Of a DNA stretch of 64,000 nt, positions 1 to 8,704 are shown piece by piece (position 1 is the first letter of the stretch; each line of letters begins with the position of its first letter). The DNA is taken from assembly GCA_021323675.1 (NCBI GenBank), contig JAJPKP010000003.1:1-64000 (forward strand), in the 5' to 3' direction. The position numbers and the translations under genes are program-made. The stretch comes from Pseudomonadota bacterium (GTDB lineage: Bacteria; Desulfobacterota; Binatia; Binatales; Binataceae). The notes beneath the pieces were generated by a model, which worked only from the letters and a program-made list of their open reading frames with translations, did not search any database and was not told the DNA's origin.

Positions 1-25
1 CAACGTTAACCAGGCGCAGTTTCAT
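1..25 (-). CDS. Start of an unidentified gene, cut by the window edge
   Basis: An ATG on the minus strand at 25 is preceded by a strong Shine-Dalgarno (GGAGGAGAAAGG). Only eight residues (MKLRLVNV) lie in the window, so nothing can be said about function. It is downstream of and co-directional with the glycosyltransferase, and may be the last gene of the sulfotransferase operon. Confidence 0.5.
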
Positions 26-98
26 TTCCTTTCTCCTCCCATGTCTTGTCCTGATACCGCAGGCTTCCGACAGATTCCACACTCTTTTCGCTCCGGCT

Positions 99-1058
99 TC
101 AACCCCTGGGCGGATGCGACCCGCCGCCCAGCATTCGGGCGGCGCCGGGATGCAGAAATGTCCGCATATAACGTAGATAATTTCTGATTCGCCAGCGATC
201 AAACAGGATCGCGCGCGCAAACGCCTTCCTTGCCGCTATCCGGTCTCCCTCATCCAGCGCTCGCAGTCCGATGTATCCCAGGATGCTGCGCGGCGCCCTT
301 TCCCGAGCCGCCACGAGGTGGGCCGCCGGCCTGCCCCATCGCTCCCGCACCATCTGCGTGAAGATTCGGGCGGCGCGCTCCTGGCCGCCAGCCGGCTTGA
401 GCGGATTCGGAAAATGGGCGAAACGCCATTCGGCAAGAACCTCGCCGAGATGCACAAACTCTCCCTGCTCGCGCATCAGCAGCCAGAGGTAAACGTCCTC
501 GAAGCTGGTCAACCGCTCGGGCCATCCCCCCGCCGCCATCAGCGCGCTGCGGCGCATCACCACGCCGCTGGGCATAATCGGCCACAAGCGATCCAGCATA
601 TCGCCGACCGTGGGAGGAGACGGATTGCTGGCAAGCGCCGTCATCAGGGGCCGCCCGTCGCTGTCGATGACCGCCACGTCGCAATAGGCCATCGATGCCC
701 TCGGGTTCGCATCGAGTGCCGCGACCAGACGCTCGACCATCTCAGGCCGCCATCGGTCGTCCGCATCAAGGAAGGCAAGCAACTCACCCGAAGATTCGCG
801 AACGCCGTGATTGCGCGCGGCGGAAGGACCGCGATTTTGCTGGCGCAGGATCGTCACTCTCGGCGCGAAGCGCGCCATTGCGTCCAGGCTTCCGTCCTTC
901 GATCCGTCATCGACCGCGATAATTTCCAGGTCGCGGAAAGTCTGGGCCTCGATGCTCTCGATCGCATCCGAGATGGTTCGGACGGCATTGAAGACCGGGA
1001 TGATTGCGGAAACTCGAGGCACGTTCGTCTTTCCCAGCGGATGCTCCGAGTTATTCAC
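99..1058 (-). CDS. Family 2 glycosyltransferase
   Basis: GT-A fold glycosyltransferase of family 2, which moves a sugar from a nucleotide-sugar donor at the cytoplasmic face of the membrane. The first 110 residues carry the family hallmarks: the opening strand VSAIIPVFNA, the nucleotide-binding stretch AVDDGSKDGS, and the metal-binding D-A-D at about 98-100 in AFLDADDRW. The start is taken as GTG at 1058 because it forms a GTGA overlap with the stop of the preceding sulfotransferase; an upstream ATG would bury 40 residues in that gene. It closes an operon with three sulfotransferases, so I infer a role in building a sulfated glycan or glycolipid. Donor and acceptor cannot be read from sequence. 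Confidence 0.85.
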   Translation of the reverse strand: MNNSEHPLGKTNVPRVSAIIPVFNAVRTISDAIESIEAQTFRDLEIIAVDDGSKDGSLDAMARFAPRVTILRQQNRGPSAARNHGVRESSGELLAFLDADDRWRPEMVERLVAALDANPRASMAYCDVAVIDSDGRPLMTALASNPSPPTVGDMLDRLWPIMPSGVVMRRSALMAAGGWPERLTSFEDVYLWLLMREQGEFVHLGEVLAEWRFAHFPNPLKPAGGQERAARIFTQMVRERWGRPAAHLVAARERAPRSILGYIGLRALDEGDRIAARKAFARAILFDRWRIRNYLRYMRTFLHPGAARMLGGGSHPPRG

Positions 1059-1942
1059 CCTGCTGTTGCCTGGCAGTCCGCGCCGCGGCCCTGCGGATGC
1101 GCGGCTTTGGGCTTCCAATGCGAGAGATCGCGGCCTAGCAAGCGTTCCAGCGCTTCGACTTCCGGAAGAAAGTGGCATCGAAGCCGCGCTTCGCTCTCGG
1201 GATCCATCGCGCCGAACTCTTCACCCCCACCGAAGGCGCGCCGCCAGAATCCGATGGCTTCGAGGAAGGCGATCGTTCGATGCCATCGGTGCGTGCGCAT
1301 CCAATCCCGCGCGTTGCGGGCATTGCGGGCGAGGCGGCGGCTGCGCGGCGCGTGAGTGACAGCATTCACCCGCTCGGTGGCGATCGTTTTTCCCCCAATT
1401 TCGATTCGCGCCGCTCCGATAAACCCGCAAATCCGGTCCAGATAACCTTGCGGATCGGCTTCGAGGTCTTCGTAAAACATCACCAGGACGCGATCCGCCC
1501 CGAAGCTGCGCTGCCAGAGCGCGAGATGATGCGCGTAGCGGCTCGACTCGCGGATGATCTCATTGCGCATCACCGTTTCTTCGAAGCCGCCTCGCGCCCA
1601 TGCGTCGCGGCGCATGGTTCGATACGAGGACCAGGCCCGTTCGGTCGGGTCCCGAAGCGAAACGATGATCCTGCATCGCGGGACCAGGCTGGCGATTCGC
1701 TCGCACGCCTCGGGACTGCCGAAGTAGTTCGGATCGACTTCGCCCATCGGGCGATCGGCGGGGCATCTGGAAAAATACGCGAGGTACCAGTCCAGGCCCT
1801 TGTCGTAGTGTCTGGTAAAGAAGTCGGTCTCCTTGATGGTCGGAAGTCCTACGTGTCCGGCGAGCACCAGATGGAGCCAGGTCGTGCCGGTGCGCTGGGG
1901 GCCCACCGCGATAAAGTCAGGGAGCCTTCGGTTAGCGCTCAT
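1055..1942 (-). CDS. PAPS-dependent sulfotransferase (third of three)
   Basis: A 295-residue sulfotransferase that moves sulfate from PAPS to a hydroxyl or amine. The 5'-phosphosulfate loop is at 14-24 (GPQRTGTTWLH) and the 3'-phosphate strand is the S-L-R-D-P motif followed by a conserved serine (AWSSYR). The ATG at 1942 overlaps the previous gene by 11 nt, and its stop forms a GTGA with the glycosyltransferase start. It shares its N-terminal framework with the two upstream genes, which points to tandem duplication. The acceptor is unknown; the linked glycosyltransferase suggests a carbohydrate. No signal peptide or membrane segment is seen. Confidence 0.88.
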   Translation of the reverse strand: MSANRRLPDFIAVGPQRTGTTWLHLVLAGHVGLPTIKETDFFTRHYDKGLDWYLAYFSRCPADRPMGEVDPNYFGSPEACERIASLVPRCRIIVSLRDPTERAWSSYRTMRRDAWARGGFEETVMRNEIIRESSRYAHHLALWQRSFGADRVLVMFYEDLEADPQGYLDRICGFIGAARIEIGGKTIATERVNAVTHAPRSRRLARNARNARDWMRTHRWHRTIAFLEAIGFWRRAFGGGEEFGAMDPESEARLRCHFLPEVEALERLLGRDLSHWKPKAAHPQGRGADCQATAG

Positions 1943-2888
1943 CCGATGAAGCCGAGGAACGCGAGGCAGCCGAGAGTCCGTGGGCGAAACCCTCCATCGC
2001 CGCTTCCCGCTCCGGAGCCTGAGCCGGCGCCGACGCGGCGCGCGCGGGAACCTTCCATGCGGAAAGGTCGCGATCTGTCAGCCGCTCCAGTTCTTCTATC
2101 TCCGGCAGGTACATCTTTCTGAAATAAGCATCCTGCTCGGGGGTCAGAGGCGGAAACTTCTCGCCGCCCCCTGCACACCACGCCCACACTCCCATGCGGG
2201 TCAGCAAGGTCGCCGTGCGATTCCATCCGCGCTCGCGCATGGCAATTCGCAAGTGGCGCGCGTTCTGCGCGAGCTTGAAGCTGCGGGGAGCGCGATCGAA
2301 CGAATTGATTGCCGCGGGCCGATCGCTCTGATTTGCGAGCGAGATGCAATCGATTCCGATGAAAGTGCAGATCGAGTCGAGATATGCTTGGGGACGCCTG
2401 CGCAGATCGTCGTAAACCGTGATGAGAAAGTTCTCTCGCGGAAAGATGCCGAGCCAGCGCTTCAGATGGCTAGCATACAGACTCCCCTGGGCGAGAAAGC
2501 GATCCTTCTGGAGAGCTCCCTCGACACTGAGGCGGGTGAAGGCGTAGCCGCGCATCATCTTGTAGTGCGAATACATCCGGTCGACCGGATCGCGCAGGGT
2601 GACGATGAATTTGCAGTTCGGCAGGACCTCGGCTATCCAATCGGGCGCTTTGGGACCCGCCAGGTAGGGACAAATCTCCGCTATCGGCTTGTCTCCCCTG
2701 CAATGCCTGAACAGGCTCGCGTACCACTCGATTCCCCGAGAATGGTAGCGCTCGAAAAACTTGGTTTCCTTGATGTAAAGCGGAAGGTCGACGTGACCCG
2801 CGAGTTTTTCATGCAGCCAGGTAGTGCCGGTCCGGGCCGGTCCGATGCCGATTACGTCGGGCAGCAATCCCCATCTGGTCACGCTCAT
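1932..2888 (-). CDS. PAPS-dependent sulfotransferase (second of three)
   Basis: A 318-residue sulfotransferase. The PAPS loop reads GPARTGTTWLH near the N-terminus and is followed by the L-R-D-P strand with the downstream serine (VDRMYSHYK). The start is ATG at 2888 because it forms an ATGA overlap with the upstream sulfotransferase stop; a longer reading adds 15 residues inside that gene. The C-terminus has an Ala/Pro/Glu-rich tail absent from the paralogues. Shared stretches such as KETKFFERYHSRGIEWYAS show common descent with its neighbours. Acceptor specificity is not deducible. Confidence 0.88.
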   Translation of the reverse strand: MSVTRWGLLPDVIGIGPARTGTTWLHEKLAGHVDLPLYIKETKFFERYHSRGIEWYASLFRHCRGDKPIAEICPYLAGPKAPDWIAEVLPNCKFIVTLRDPVDRMYSHYKMMRGYAFTRLSVEGALQKDRFLAQGSLYASHLKRWLGIFPRENFLITVYDDLRRRPQAYLDSICTFIGIDCISLANQSDRPAAINSFDRAPRSFKLAQNARHLRIAMRERGWNRTATLLTRMGVWAWCAGGGEKFPPLTPEQDAYFRKMYLPEIEELERLTDRDLSAWKVPARAASAPAQAPEREAAMEGFAHGLSAASRSSASSDER

Positions 2889-3745
2889 GCCGCCCTCGCC
2901 TCGCGCGGACGCTTCCATCGAGAGAGATCGCAACCGAGCAGGCCTTCAAGCGCCTCGACTTCCGGCAGATACCGCTGGCGCAGGCGCGCGTCCTGTTGCG
3001 CGGTCAGGCGCGGATAGCTTTTGCTGCCGCTGAAACAGAATGCCCACACGCCGGCGCGTTCAAGCGCGTTGATCACCGAATACGCGCGACGGTCGCGCAA
3101 CCAGTACATCGCGTGGCGCGCGTTCTGCGCGAGCCGGCGGCTGCGCGGCGGCCCCGTGAATTCATTTACCTTTCTGGTGGTCGAGGACGGCGCCGGCAAT
3201 GTGAATTTCTTTATACCGGCGAACTCGCAGATGCGGTCAAGATAGCTCTGCGGATTCGAGGCAAGGTCTTCATACCAGGTGACCAGCACGCGCTCTCTGC
3301 CGAATGCGTCGAACCATCGCTTCAGATTGGATGCGTACTGATTGCCGCGATCGATGTGCGGGCGCGTCTCGAGAACCTCCTCGAACGATCCGCGCGCCCA
3401 CGCATACGCGATGAGCAGCTTGTAGTTCGAATAGGCGTGATCGACGGGATCGCGAAAGCATACGATGAGCTTGCAGTCGGGCAGATGGAGCTTGATACGC
3501 TCGGTCGCGGCCGCATCGATGAAATACGGGCAGATTTCTCCGATCGGGCGGTCACCGCGCGCGTGGCGAAAGTGCGCCGCGTACCAATCGATGCCCTTGT
3601 CGTAGCAATGATTGAAGAACTGGGTTTCTTTGACTCCCAGCGGCAGGTCTGCGTGCCCGACCAGCACCTCGTGCAGCCAGCTCGTGCCGGTGCGCCCCGG
3701 TCCGATGCCGAGGAAGTCGGGCAGCGCGTATTTCCCGCGGCGCAT
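2885..3745 (-). CDS. PAPS-dependent sulfotransferase (first of three)
   Basis: A 286-residue sulfotransferase and the first gene of the four-gene operon. It has the PAPS loop GPGRTGTSWLH at about 14-24 and the F-R-D-P strand followed by VDHAYSNYK. The ATG at 3745 is the only sensible start. It overlaps the next gene by ATGA, so the three paralogues are probably made in fixed ratio by coupled translation. Retention of three copies suggests three acceptor positions or substrates (inference). The 110 bp upstream, to the end of the aminotransferase gene, contains the promoter, but no clear box is recognised. Confidence 0.88.
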   Translation of the reverse strand: MRRGKYALPDFLGIGPGRTGTSWLHEVLVGHADLPLGVKETQFFNHCYDKGIDWYAAHFRHARGDRPIGEICPYFIDAAATERIKLHLPDCKLIVCFRDPVDHAYSNYKLLIAYAWARGSFEEVLETRPHIDRGNQYASNLKRWFDAFGRERVLVTWYEDLASNPQSYLDRICEFAGIKKFTLPAPSSTTRKVNEFTGPPRSRRLAQNARHAMYWLRDRRAYSVINALERAGVWAFCFSGSKSYPRLTAQQDARLRQRYLPEVEALEGLLGCDLSRWKRPREARAA

Positions 3746-3855
3746 GCTTAAGAACGATTCTCCAATACTCCGATCTCCGCCGCGAAGCGGGCGGCTGGCC
3801 GATCCGCGAAGCTAACATTCGGAGAATCGCTGAACAAGGAGGGGTCATTCCCTTG

Positions 3856-5145
3856 CTACCGCATCGCGGCTTCGAGCGCGCGTTCGAGCAGGCTTATCCC
3901 TTCATCGACCGTCTCCATCGAAGCAGTCAGGGGAACCAAGATGCGCAGTACGTTCGCATTCTGGCCGCACGACAGGATGATGAGGCCGAGGTCGGCCGCC
4001 TTGAGGACGGTCTTGCGTGCGAGATCGGTGGCGGGCTCGCGCGACTGGCGATTGGCAACCAGCTCAATGGCCAGCATCGCGCCAAGGCCGCGCACCTCGC
4101 CGATACATTCAGCGAACCGCGCACCTCGCGCCATCGCGAGCAATCGTTCCCGAACCCGCGCGCCCATCCGCTCGGCCCTGCCCAGCACGTCCTCCTCGCG
4201 CATCACATCCAGCACCGCCAGAGCGGCGGCGCAGGCAATCGGGTTTCCGGCATAGGTTCCGCCGAGGCCGCCCGGTGGAACGCTGTCCATGACTTCCGCG
4301 CGTCCGGTGACCGCCGAGAGCGGAAATCCTCCGGCCAGGCTCTTTGCGGTCGTGATCAAATCTGGCACGACGCCGGAGTGCTCGATTGCGAACATCCTGC
4401 CGGTCCTTCCAAATCCGCTTTGAATCTCGTCCGCGACGAGCACGATTCCATGGCGATCGCATAGCACCCGGAGTTCTCTGAGGAGATCGGCCGGGGCAAC
4501 ATTGAAGCCCCCCTCCCCCTGAACCGGCTCTATGACGATGGCGGCTATTCGATCGGGAGTGACGGAAGAATGAAACAGGTCGTCGATTGCTCTCATCGTT
4601 GCCGCGGTGTTCACGCCCCGAAACTCGTTCGGAAAAGGCACGTGATAGACATCCGCCGGGAAGGGACCGAAACCGGCCTTGTAGGGGTTCATTTTGCCGG
4701 TGAGCGCCAATGCCATCATCGTGCGCCCATGGAAGGCACCGGCGAATGAAATCAGTGCCGGGCGCCCGGTCGCATAGCGGGCTATTTTGACCGCGTTCTC
4801 GATAGCCTCCGCGCCGGTGGTCAGAAAGATGGTTTTTTTCGGCGCGCTGCCCGGCGCCAGCTCGTTGAGCCGCTCTGCCAGCCGCACGTACGGCTCATAG
4901 GGCGTGACCTGAAAGCAGGCATGAGTGACAGCGCGCAGTTGGCGCTCGACCGCATCCAGGACCTGGGGATGGCGATGGCCGACATTGAGGACGCCGATCC
5001 CGCCGGCGAAATCGATGTACCTGCGGCCTTCCACGTCGCGGACTTCCGCACCTTCGGCGGACGCGGCAAAGACGGGAAGCGATACGCTGACGCCGCGCGC
5101 AACCGCGGCTTGAAGACGACCCCAAAGGGCGCTGTTTGAAGCCAT
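3856..5145 (-). CDS. gabT: Class III aminotransferase, 4-aminobutyrate type
   Basis: PLP-dependent class III (fold type I) aminotransferase of about 429 residues, closest in motifs to 4-aminobutyrate:2-oxoglutarate aminotransferases. Visible signatures are TTGAEAIENAVKIAR, the aromatic-rich FHGRTMMALALTGK loop, IEPVQGEGGF, the cofactor aspartate in DEIQSGFGRTG, and the PLP lysine in TTAKSLAGGFPLS at about residue 268. ATG at 5145 is preferred over a TTG 36 nt upstream. The gene stands alone between the sulfotransferase operon and a divergent CYTH-like gene. The likely role is GABA or omega-amino-acid catabolism to succinate semialdehyde, but ornithine or acetylornithine activity cannot be excluded. 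Confidence 0.85.
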   Translation of the reverse strand: MASNSALWGRLQAAVARGVSVSLPVFAASAEGAEVRDVEGRRYIDFAGGIGVLNVGHRHPQVLDAVERQLRAVTHACFQVTPYEPYVRLAERLNELAPGSAPKKTIFLTTGAEAIENAVKIARYATGRPALISFAGAFHGRTMMALALTGKMNPYKAGFGPFPADVYHVPFPNEFRGVNTAATMRAIDDLFHSSVTPDRIAAIVIEPVQGEGGFNVAPADLLRELRVLCDRHGIVLVADEIQSGFGRTGRMFAIEHSGVVPDLITTAKSLAGGFPLSAVTGRAEVMDSVPPGGLGGTYAGNPIACAAALAVLDVMREEDVLGRAERMGARVRERLLAMARGARFAECIGEVRGLGAMLAIELVANRQSREPATDLARKTVLKAADLGLIILSCGQNANVLRILVPLTASMETVDEGISLLERALEAAMR

Positions 5146-5289
5146 GATGGCTGAATGCCTCCGTGCCGTGAGCGAGGTCAAGCGTGGGTACGCCGATTTT
5201 TATCGCTCAACACGCATAATTGACCGTCTTTGATTGTACTGGTACTCCGAAGGGGCAAAGATACCAGGATACGCGCCGCCGGCTTTCGA

Positions 5290-6171
5290 ATGACTTCCGC
5301 AACCAACCAAAACATCTACGAACGAATTGGTCCGGCGGACCAGATCCAATATCGGGAGTACAAGCTCCTTCTGCGCGCGGACAAGTTCGAAAAGGGAAAA
5401 TCATTTCACCGCTTCTGGAAAATTGCCCATCATACCGCCAAGGCGCTCGGCGCATCGCTCAGCAAGATCGACAAGACGCCTTCGCCGCACATCCGTGAAG
5501 TTGTCTTTTACGACACGCCGCACTTCAAGCTCTACGGCGCGGGATTCATTCTTCGCAAGCGGACCTTCTATAAGCATGGCCTTCCTGAGGCAAAGCACGA
5601 ACTTGTGCTGAAGTTCAGGCATCCGGACAAGGCGGCGGCCGCGGCGGTCGATGTCCGCCCGCTTCTTCCCTGCGTCCATGTAATCAAGTTCAAAGAAGAG
5701 GTGCTCCTGCCCAGGGACGATTCGATCGGCATGCGGACGGTGTATTCGCACAATTGCGAACTGGACACGCCTAACATCATGCTGACCCAGAAGGTCGAGA
5801 CCATCGCGCAGGCGTTTCCCGCCCTCAAGAACATCGGGGCCAATCCCAAGGCCACGATGGCGCCGGTGCACAATGCGGAGATCGCCGAGTATCTGTTCGA
5901 TACCGGGGAACTCGACTTCGGCGGCAAGCTGAGCGCGAAATCGAGCGTTGCGGTCTGGCACCTGCGGGCGACGGATGAACCGTTGGTGGCGGAATTCGGC
6001 TTTCAACTCAAATTCGATCGCCCCGAGGAGCTGCACCATCGGGCGCGCGAACTGTCGGAATATTTCTATACTGGCCTGCAAACCCATGCCGCGGAGTGGA
6101 TTCAGCGCGGCACGACCAAGACCGCGATTATCTATGGACTCGGCAACACCACCGTCAAGCACAGCGAATAA
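5290..6171 (+). CDS. CYTH-like triphosphate tunnel protein
   Basis: A 293-residue protein with a CYTH (triphosphate tunnel metalloenzyme) pattern: alternating charged strands such as VVFYDTPHFKLYGAGFILR, a conserved R-x-R/K pair (ILRKRTF) and ELVLKFRHP. Known family members hydrolyse inorganic or thiamine triphosphate, or cyclise ATP. The usual ExExK signature near the N-terminus is degenerate here (YREYK), so catalytic activity is uncertain. ATG at 5290 is chosen over an in-frame upstream start because it removes a low-complexity basic extension. The 3' end overlaps the chromate transporter gene by 38 nt. No membrane segment is present. Confidence 0.65.
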   Translation: MTSATNQNIYERIGPADQIQYREYKLLLRADKFEKGKSFHRFWKIAHHTAKALGASLSKIDKTPSPHIREVVFYDTPHFKLYGAGFILRKRTFYKHGLPEAKHELVLKFRHPDKAAAAAVDVRPLLPCVHVIKFKEEVLLPRDDSIGMRTVYSHNCELDTPNIMLTQKVETIAQAFPALKNIGANPKATMAPVHNAEIAEYLFDTGELDFGGKLSAKSSVAVWHLRATDEPLVAEFGFQLKFDRPEELHHRARELSEYFYTGLQTHAAEWIQRGTTKTAIIYGLGNTTVKHSE

Positions 6172-6781
6172 TCCCGCGCCCGCAACCCGCGTGGCGCTCA
6201 GCCAGATCTTCAAGGTTTTCTTCATGGCCGGAGCGGTCAGCTTCGGCGGCGGCGTCGTCGCTTATCTGCGCGAGTACCTGGTGCGCGGATCAGGATGGCT
6301 GAGCGACGAGGACTTCATGAGCGCCCTCGAGATCAGCGAAACGCTGCCGGGGCTCAATTCGGTCAATATCGCCGTGATTACCGGAGACGACCTCCGGGGC
6401 GTGCCGGGAGCGGCCGTGGCAGTGGGGGGACTGATGCTGCCGGGCGCGGTGATCGTCATGGCCCTGGGCCTGCTCTGGGACCAGAGCAGGCATAATGTGA
6501 CCGTGAGCCACTTCCTGCTCGGCATCGCAGCCGCGGCGGCGGGCCTGTTGCTGGTGGTGTCGCTTCAACTGGGCAAGCAGCAGCTTGCCCGGATGCCGGA
6601 TCTCGCCATCGTCATTGCCACCTTCGTCGCCGTCAGCATCCTCAAGCTGTCGCTGGCGATCGTGCTGATCGTGATTGGGACCGTCGCGATCTGGCTGTAC
6701 CGGCCGCATCCGGCCCGGCCGCCCGCGCCCGAGCATCTGCCGTTCCATCGCGGACCGCGGCACAACCACTATCGGCGCTAG
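6134..6781 (+). CDS. chrA: Chromate transporter, N-terminal half subunit
   Basis: The first of two half-size CHR-family membrane proteins. It has the FGGG motif (VSFGGGVVAYLR) in the first hydrophobic region and about five further hydrophobic stretches. In the CHR family, paired half-length proteins form the functional unit and export chromate or related oxyanions. ATG at 6134 is used, overlapping the CYTH gene; GTG at 6191 is an alternative that would start at the first membrane helix. The C-terminus is a Pro/His/Arg-rich cytoplasmic tail. The second half begins 12 nt downstream. The substrate is inferred from the family only. Confidence 0.85.
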   Translation: MDSATPPSSTANNPAPATRVALSQIFKVFFMAGAVSFGGGVVAYLREYLVRGSGWLSDEDFMSALEISETLPGLNSVNIAVITGDDLRGVPGAAVAVGGLMLPGAVIVMALGLLWDQSRHNVTVSHFLLGIAAAAAGLLLVVSLQLGKQQLARMPDLAIVIATFVAVSILKLSLAIVLIVIGTVAIWLYRPHPARPPAPEHLPFHRGPRHNHYRR

Positions 6782-6792
6782 AAGGAACTGCG

Positions 6793-7335
6793 ATGAACTG
6801 GCAACTGGTAAAACTCGCTCTGGTCTTCATGATGCTGTCGGTGCTTGCGGTGGGAGGCGGAACAGCCGTTCTTCCTGAGATGGAGCATGCGACGATCCAT
6901 TGGTTCAATCTCACCGACCGGCAGTTTCGCGACATCTACAGCATCGGCCAGGTCGCTCCCGGGCCAAATATGCTGATGGTTTTGCTGATCGGATACCGGC
7001 TGGCCGGAGCGATTGGAGCGGCAGTGGTTGGGGTCGCGTTCTTTCTGCCCGACTGCATCCTTACGCTGGCTGCGAATCGGCTATGGATCCGTTTCGCCGG
7101 CTCACCCTGGCGGCAATCAGTCCAGCAAGGGATGGCGCCGGTGGCGATTGGATTGATGTTCTCGGGAACGTGGGCAATCGCAAAATTGAGCCTCGTGCAC
7201 GTGGTCAACCAAACCCCTGATTTTGCGGCGATCGGAATCGCCGCCGTGGTTACCATCGTATTGCTGTGGCGCCACATCAACCCGGGCATCCTCGTCCTGC
7301 TCGGCGGCACCGCATACGTCCTGGTGGGGCGCTGA
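6793..7335 (+). CDS. chrA: Chromate transporter, C-terminal half subunit
   Basis: A 180-residue partner of the preceding CHR half-protein. It carries the VGGGTAVLPEM and VAPGPNMLMV motifs typical of chromate-transporter domains and four to five hydrophobic segments. The close spacing to the first half (12 nt) shows one operon and implies a heterodimer. Its size is normal for split CHR proteins, which usually have opposite membrane topologies. No chromate-responsive regulator is visible next to it. Confidence 0.87.
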   Translation: MNWQLVKLALVFMMLSVLAVGGGTAVLPEMEHATIHWFNLTDRQFRDIYSIGQVAPGPNMLMVLLIGYRLAGAIGAAVVGVAFFLPDCILTLAANRLWIRFAGSPWRQSVQQGMAPVAIGLMFSGTWAIAKLSLVHVVNQTPDFAAIGIAAVVTIVLLWRHINPGILVLLGGTAYVLVGR

Positions 7336-7429
7336 GTTATCCAGCCGTCTCGCGACCGGGTCGCCGCCGTTTGAATGTCTGGCACATTCTGTCGCATCAT
7401 CTGAGCGATCGTTCAGGAGACTGGTACCG

Positions 7430-8233
7430 ATGAACCTCGATGCCGAGAAAATCGCGGCTATGGTCGAACGGGACGGAATCGCGGTGGTCCGCGACTTCAT
7501 CCCGCCCGATCTGTTGTCACGCATCCGAGCCCGCCTTGACGAGTTGAATCGTCGCGAACGCGAAGCCGGAGTCGCGTTTTTGGAGTCCGAAGGCGTCAAT
7601 CAACGCGTCTTCAATCTCGTCAACAAGGGAGAGGTGTTCGAGCAGATCGTCCAGCATCCGGTTGTGATGAAAGCCGTAGGCCGGCTGCTCGGCGGCGATT
7701 TCATACTGTCGGGTTTCTCATCGAATACCACCGGGCCCGGCGGCGAGCCGATGGTGCTGCACTCGGACTCGGGCTACGTGCCGCCGCCGCATCCTGAGTA
7801 TCTTCTCTCCGCGAACGCCATCTGGATTCTCGACGACTTCACCCTGGAAAACGGAGGAACGGAGTACGTGCCGGGATCGCATCTGCTGAGGACGAATCCG
7901 GACCCGGCGCGAAGCTACACCTGCGTGCCCTTGGTCGCGCCGGCCGGTTCGCTCGCGATTCTGCACGGTTACACGTGGCATCGCACCGGCGCGAACATCA
8001 GCCGCGACAGCTACCGCCGCGCGCTGTTTGCTTACTATGTGAGGCCGTTTCTGCGTGTGCAGGAGAACCACCTGGTCTCGGTGCGCAAGGAGGTTTGGGA
8101 CAGGGCATCCTCGGTCCTGAGGCATCTGCTCGGCGGCGACCTTTACCTGAACTCGATCGGATTCGTCGATGGCCCGCCGCCTGAGATGCGAAAGCTGGCT
8201 TTCCCGCGCCGTAAACGCGGGGTACTGGCATAA
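7430..8233 (+). CDS. Phytanoyl-CoA dioxygenase-family Fe(II)/2-oxoglutarate oxygenase
   Basis: A 267-residue PhyH-family dioxygenase. Iron ligands are visible as H-x-D in VLHSDSGY and the distal histidine in LHGYTWHRTGAN, followed by an arginine that would bind 2-oxoglutarate. The ENGGTEYVPGSH turn is diagnostic of the family. ATG at 7430 has a good Shine-Dalgarno (TCAGGAGA); a longer frame runs back into the transporter gene and is rejected. The family hydroxylates lipids, acyl-CoAs and many secondary metabolites, so no substrate is assigned. The 94 bp upstream contains a near-miss -24/-12 element with wrong spacing. Confidence 0.83.
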   Translation: MNLDAEKIAAMVERDGIAVVRDFIPPDLLSRIRARLDELNRREREAGVAFLESEGVNQRVFNLVNKGEVFEQIVQHPVVMKAVGRLLGGDFILSGFSSNTTGPGGEPMVLHSDSGYVPPPHPEYLLSANAIWILDDFTLENGGTEYVPGSHLLRTNPDPARSYTCVPLVAPAGSLAILHGYTWHRTGANISRDSYRRALFAYYVRPFLRVQENHLVSVRKEVWDRASSVLRHLLGGDLYLNSIGFVDGPPPEMRKLAFPRRKRGVLA

Positions 8234-8278
8234 GGTTGGCGCGCTCGTCGAACTTCATGCGGCTCTTCCCGTGCGGCG

Positions 8279-8506
8279 CTAACAGATGATTCGGCTTCCG
8301 AGTGACATGGGGTTGTTCGTGCGGGCTTCCAGTATCTCCAGGTCCATGGGCAATTCCGCGCCGTTAGAGATTTCGCTTCCAATGGCGATGACCAAAAACA
8401 CTTGAGCGTGCTCGTGGGAAATATCGGCCGACACTTGAAGGGAGCCAAACTTCAACCCAGCGGAAGATTTTGTCGATCTATTGCCGCGAAAGGACTTCTT
8501 CTTCAT
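8279..8506 (-). CDS. Small hypothetical protein next to XRE regulator
   Basis: A possible 75-residue protein starting MKKKSFRGN, with an alternating hydrophobic centre (VFLVIAIGSEI) and no family I recognise. The Lys/Arg N-terminus and a C-terminal Cys are the only notable traits. It is divergent from the XRE gene, 200 bp away. A TTG-started longer version begins at 8530. The Shine-Dalgarno is weak and the call rests only on its protein-like composition. Confidence 0.35.
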   Translation of the reverse strand: MKKKSFRGNRSTKSSAGLKFGSLQVSADISHEHAQVFLVIAIGSEISNGAELPMDLEILEARTNNPMSLGSRIIC

Positions 8507-8623
8507 CTGGTGCTCGCCACGCTGCGCCAAGATAACTCATCGCTCCCGGGAGAGTTCGGCACCTGCGCGAAGGACAAGTTTCCACATGTAGGGCGAGATT
8601 CCACTGTTGATAGCTTAAACAAA

Positions 8624-8653
8624 ATGACTGTTTGTGCTGGTGCATTTTAGAAT
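8624..8653 (+). promoter_or_regulatory. Candidate sigma-70 promoter of the XRE gene
   Basis: ATGACT at 8624-8629 (4 of 6 against TTGACA) and TAGAAT at 8648-8653 (5 of 6 against TATAAT) are separated by 18 bp. The stretch 8600-8700 is clearly more AT-rich than its surroundings, as expected of a promoter region. The start codon is 52 nt downstream of the -10. Confidence 0.4.
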
Positions 8654-8704
8654 AATCAATCATACTAAGAGTCGGTCCGTTTGAGACTGATTGACTGAAA
8701 GGTT

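Noticed and set aside
7380-7396. -24/-12-like element before the first PhyH-family oxygenase (TGGCAC-ATTCTG-TCGCA)
   Set aside because: Spacing is one base too long for sigma-54, although both half elements are good.
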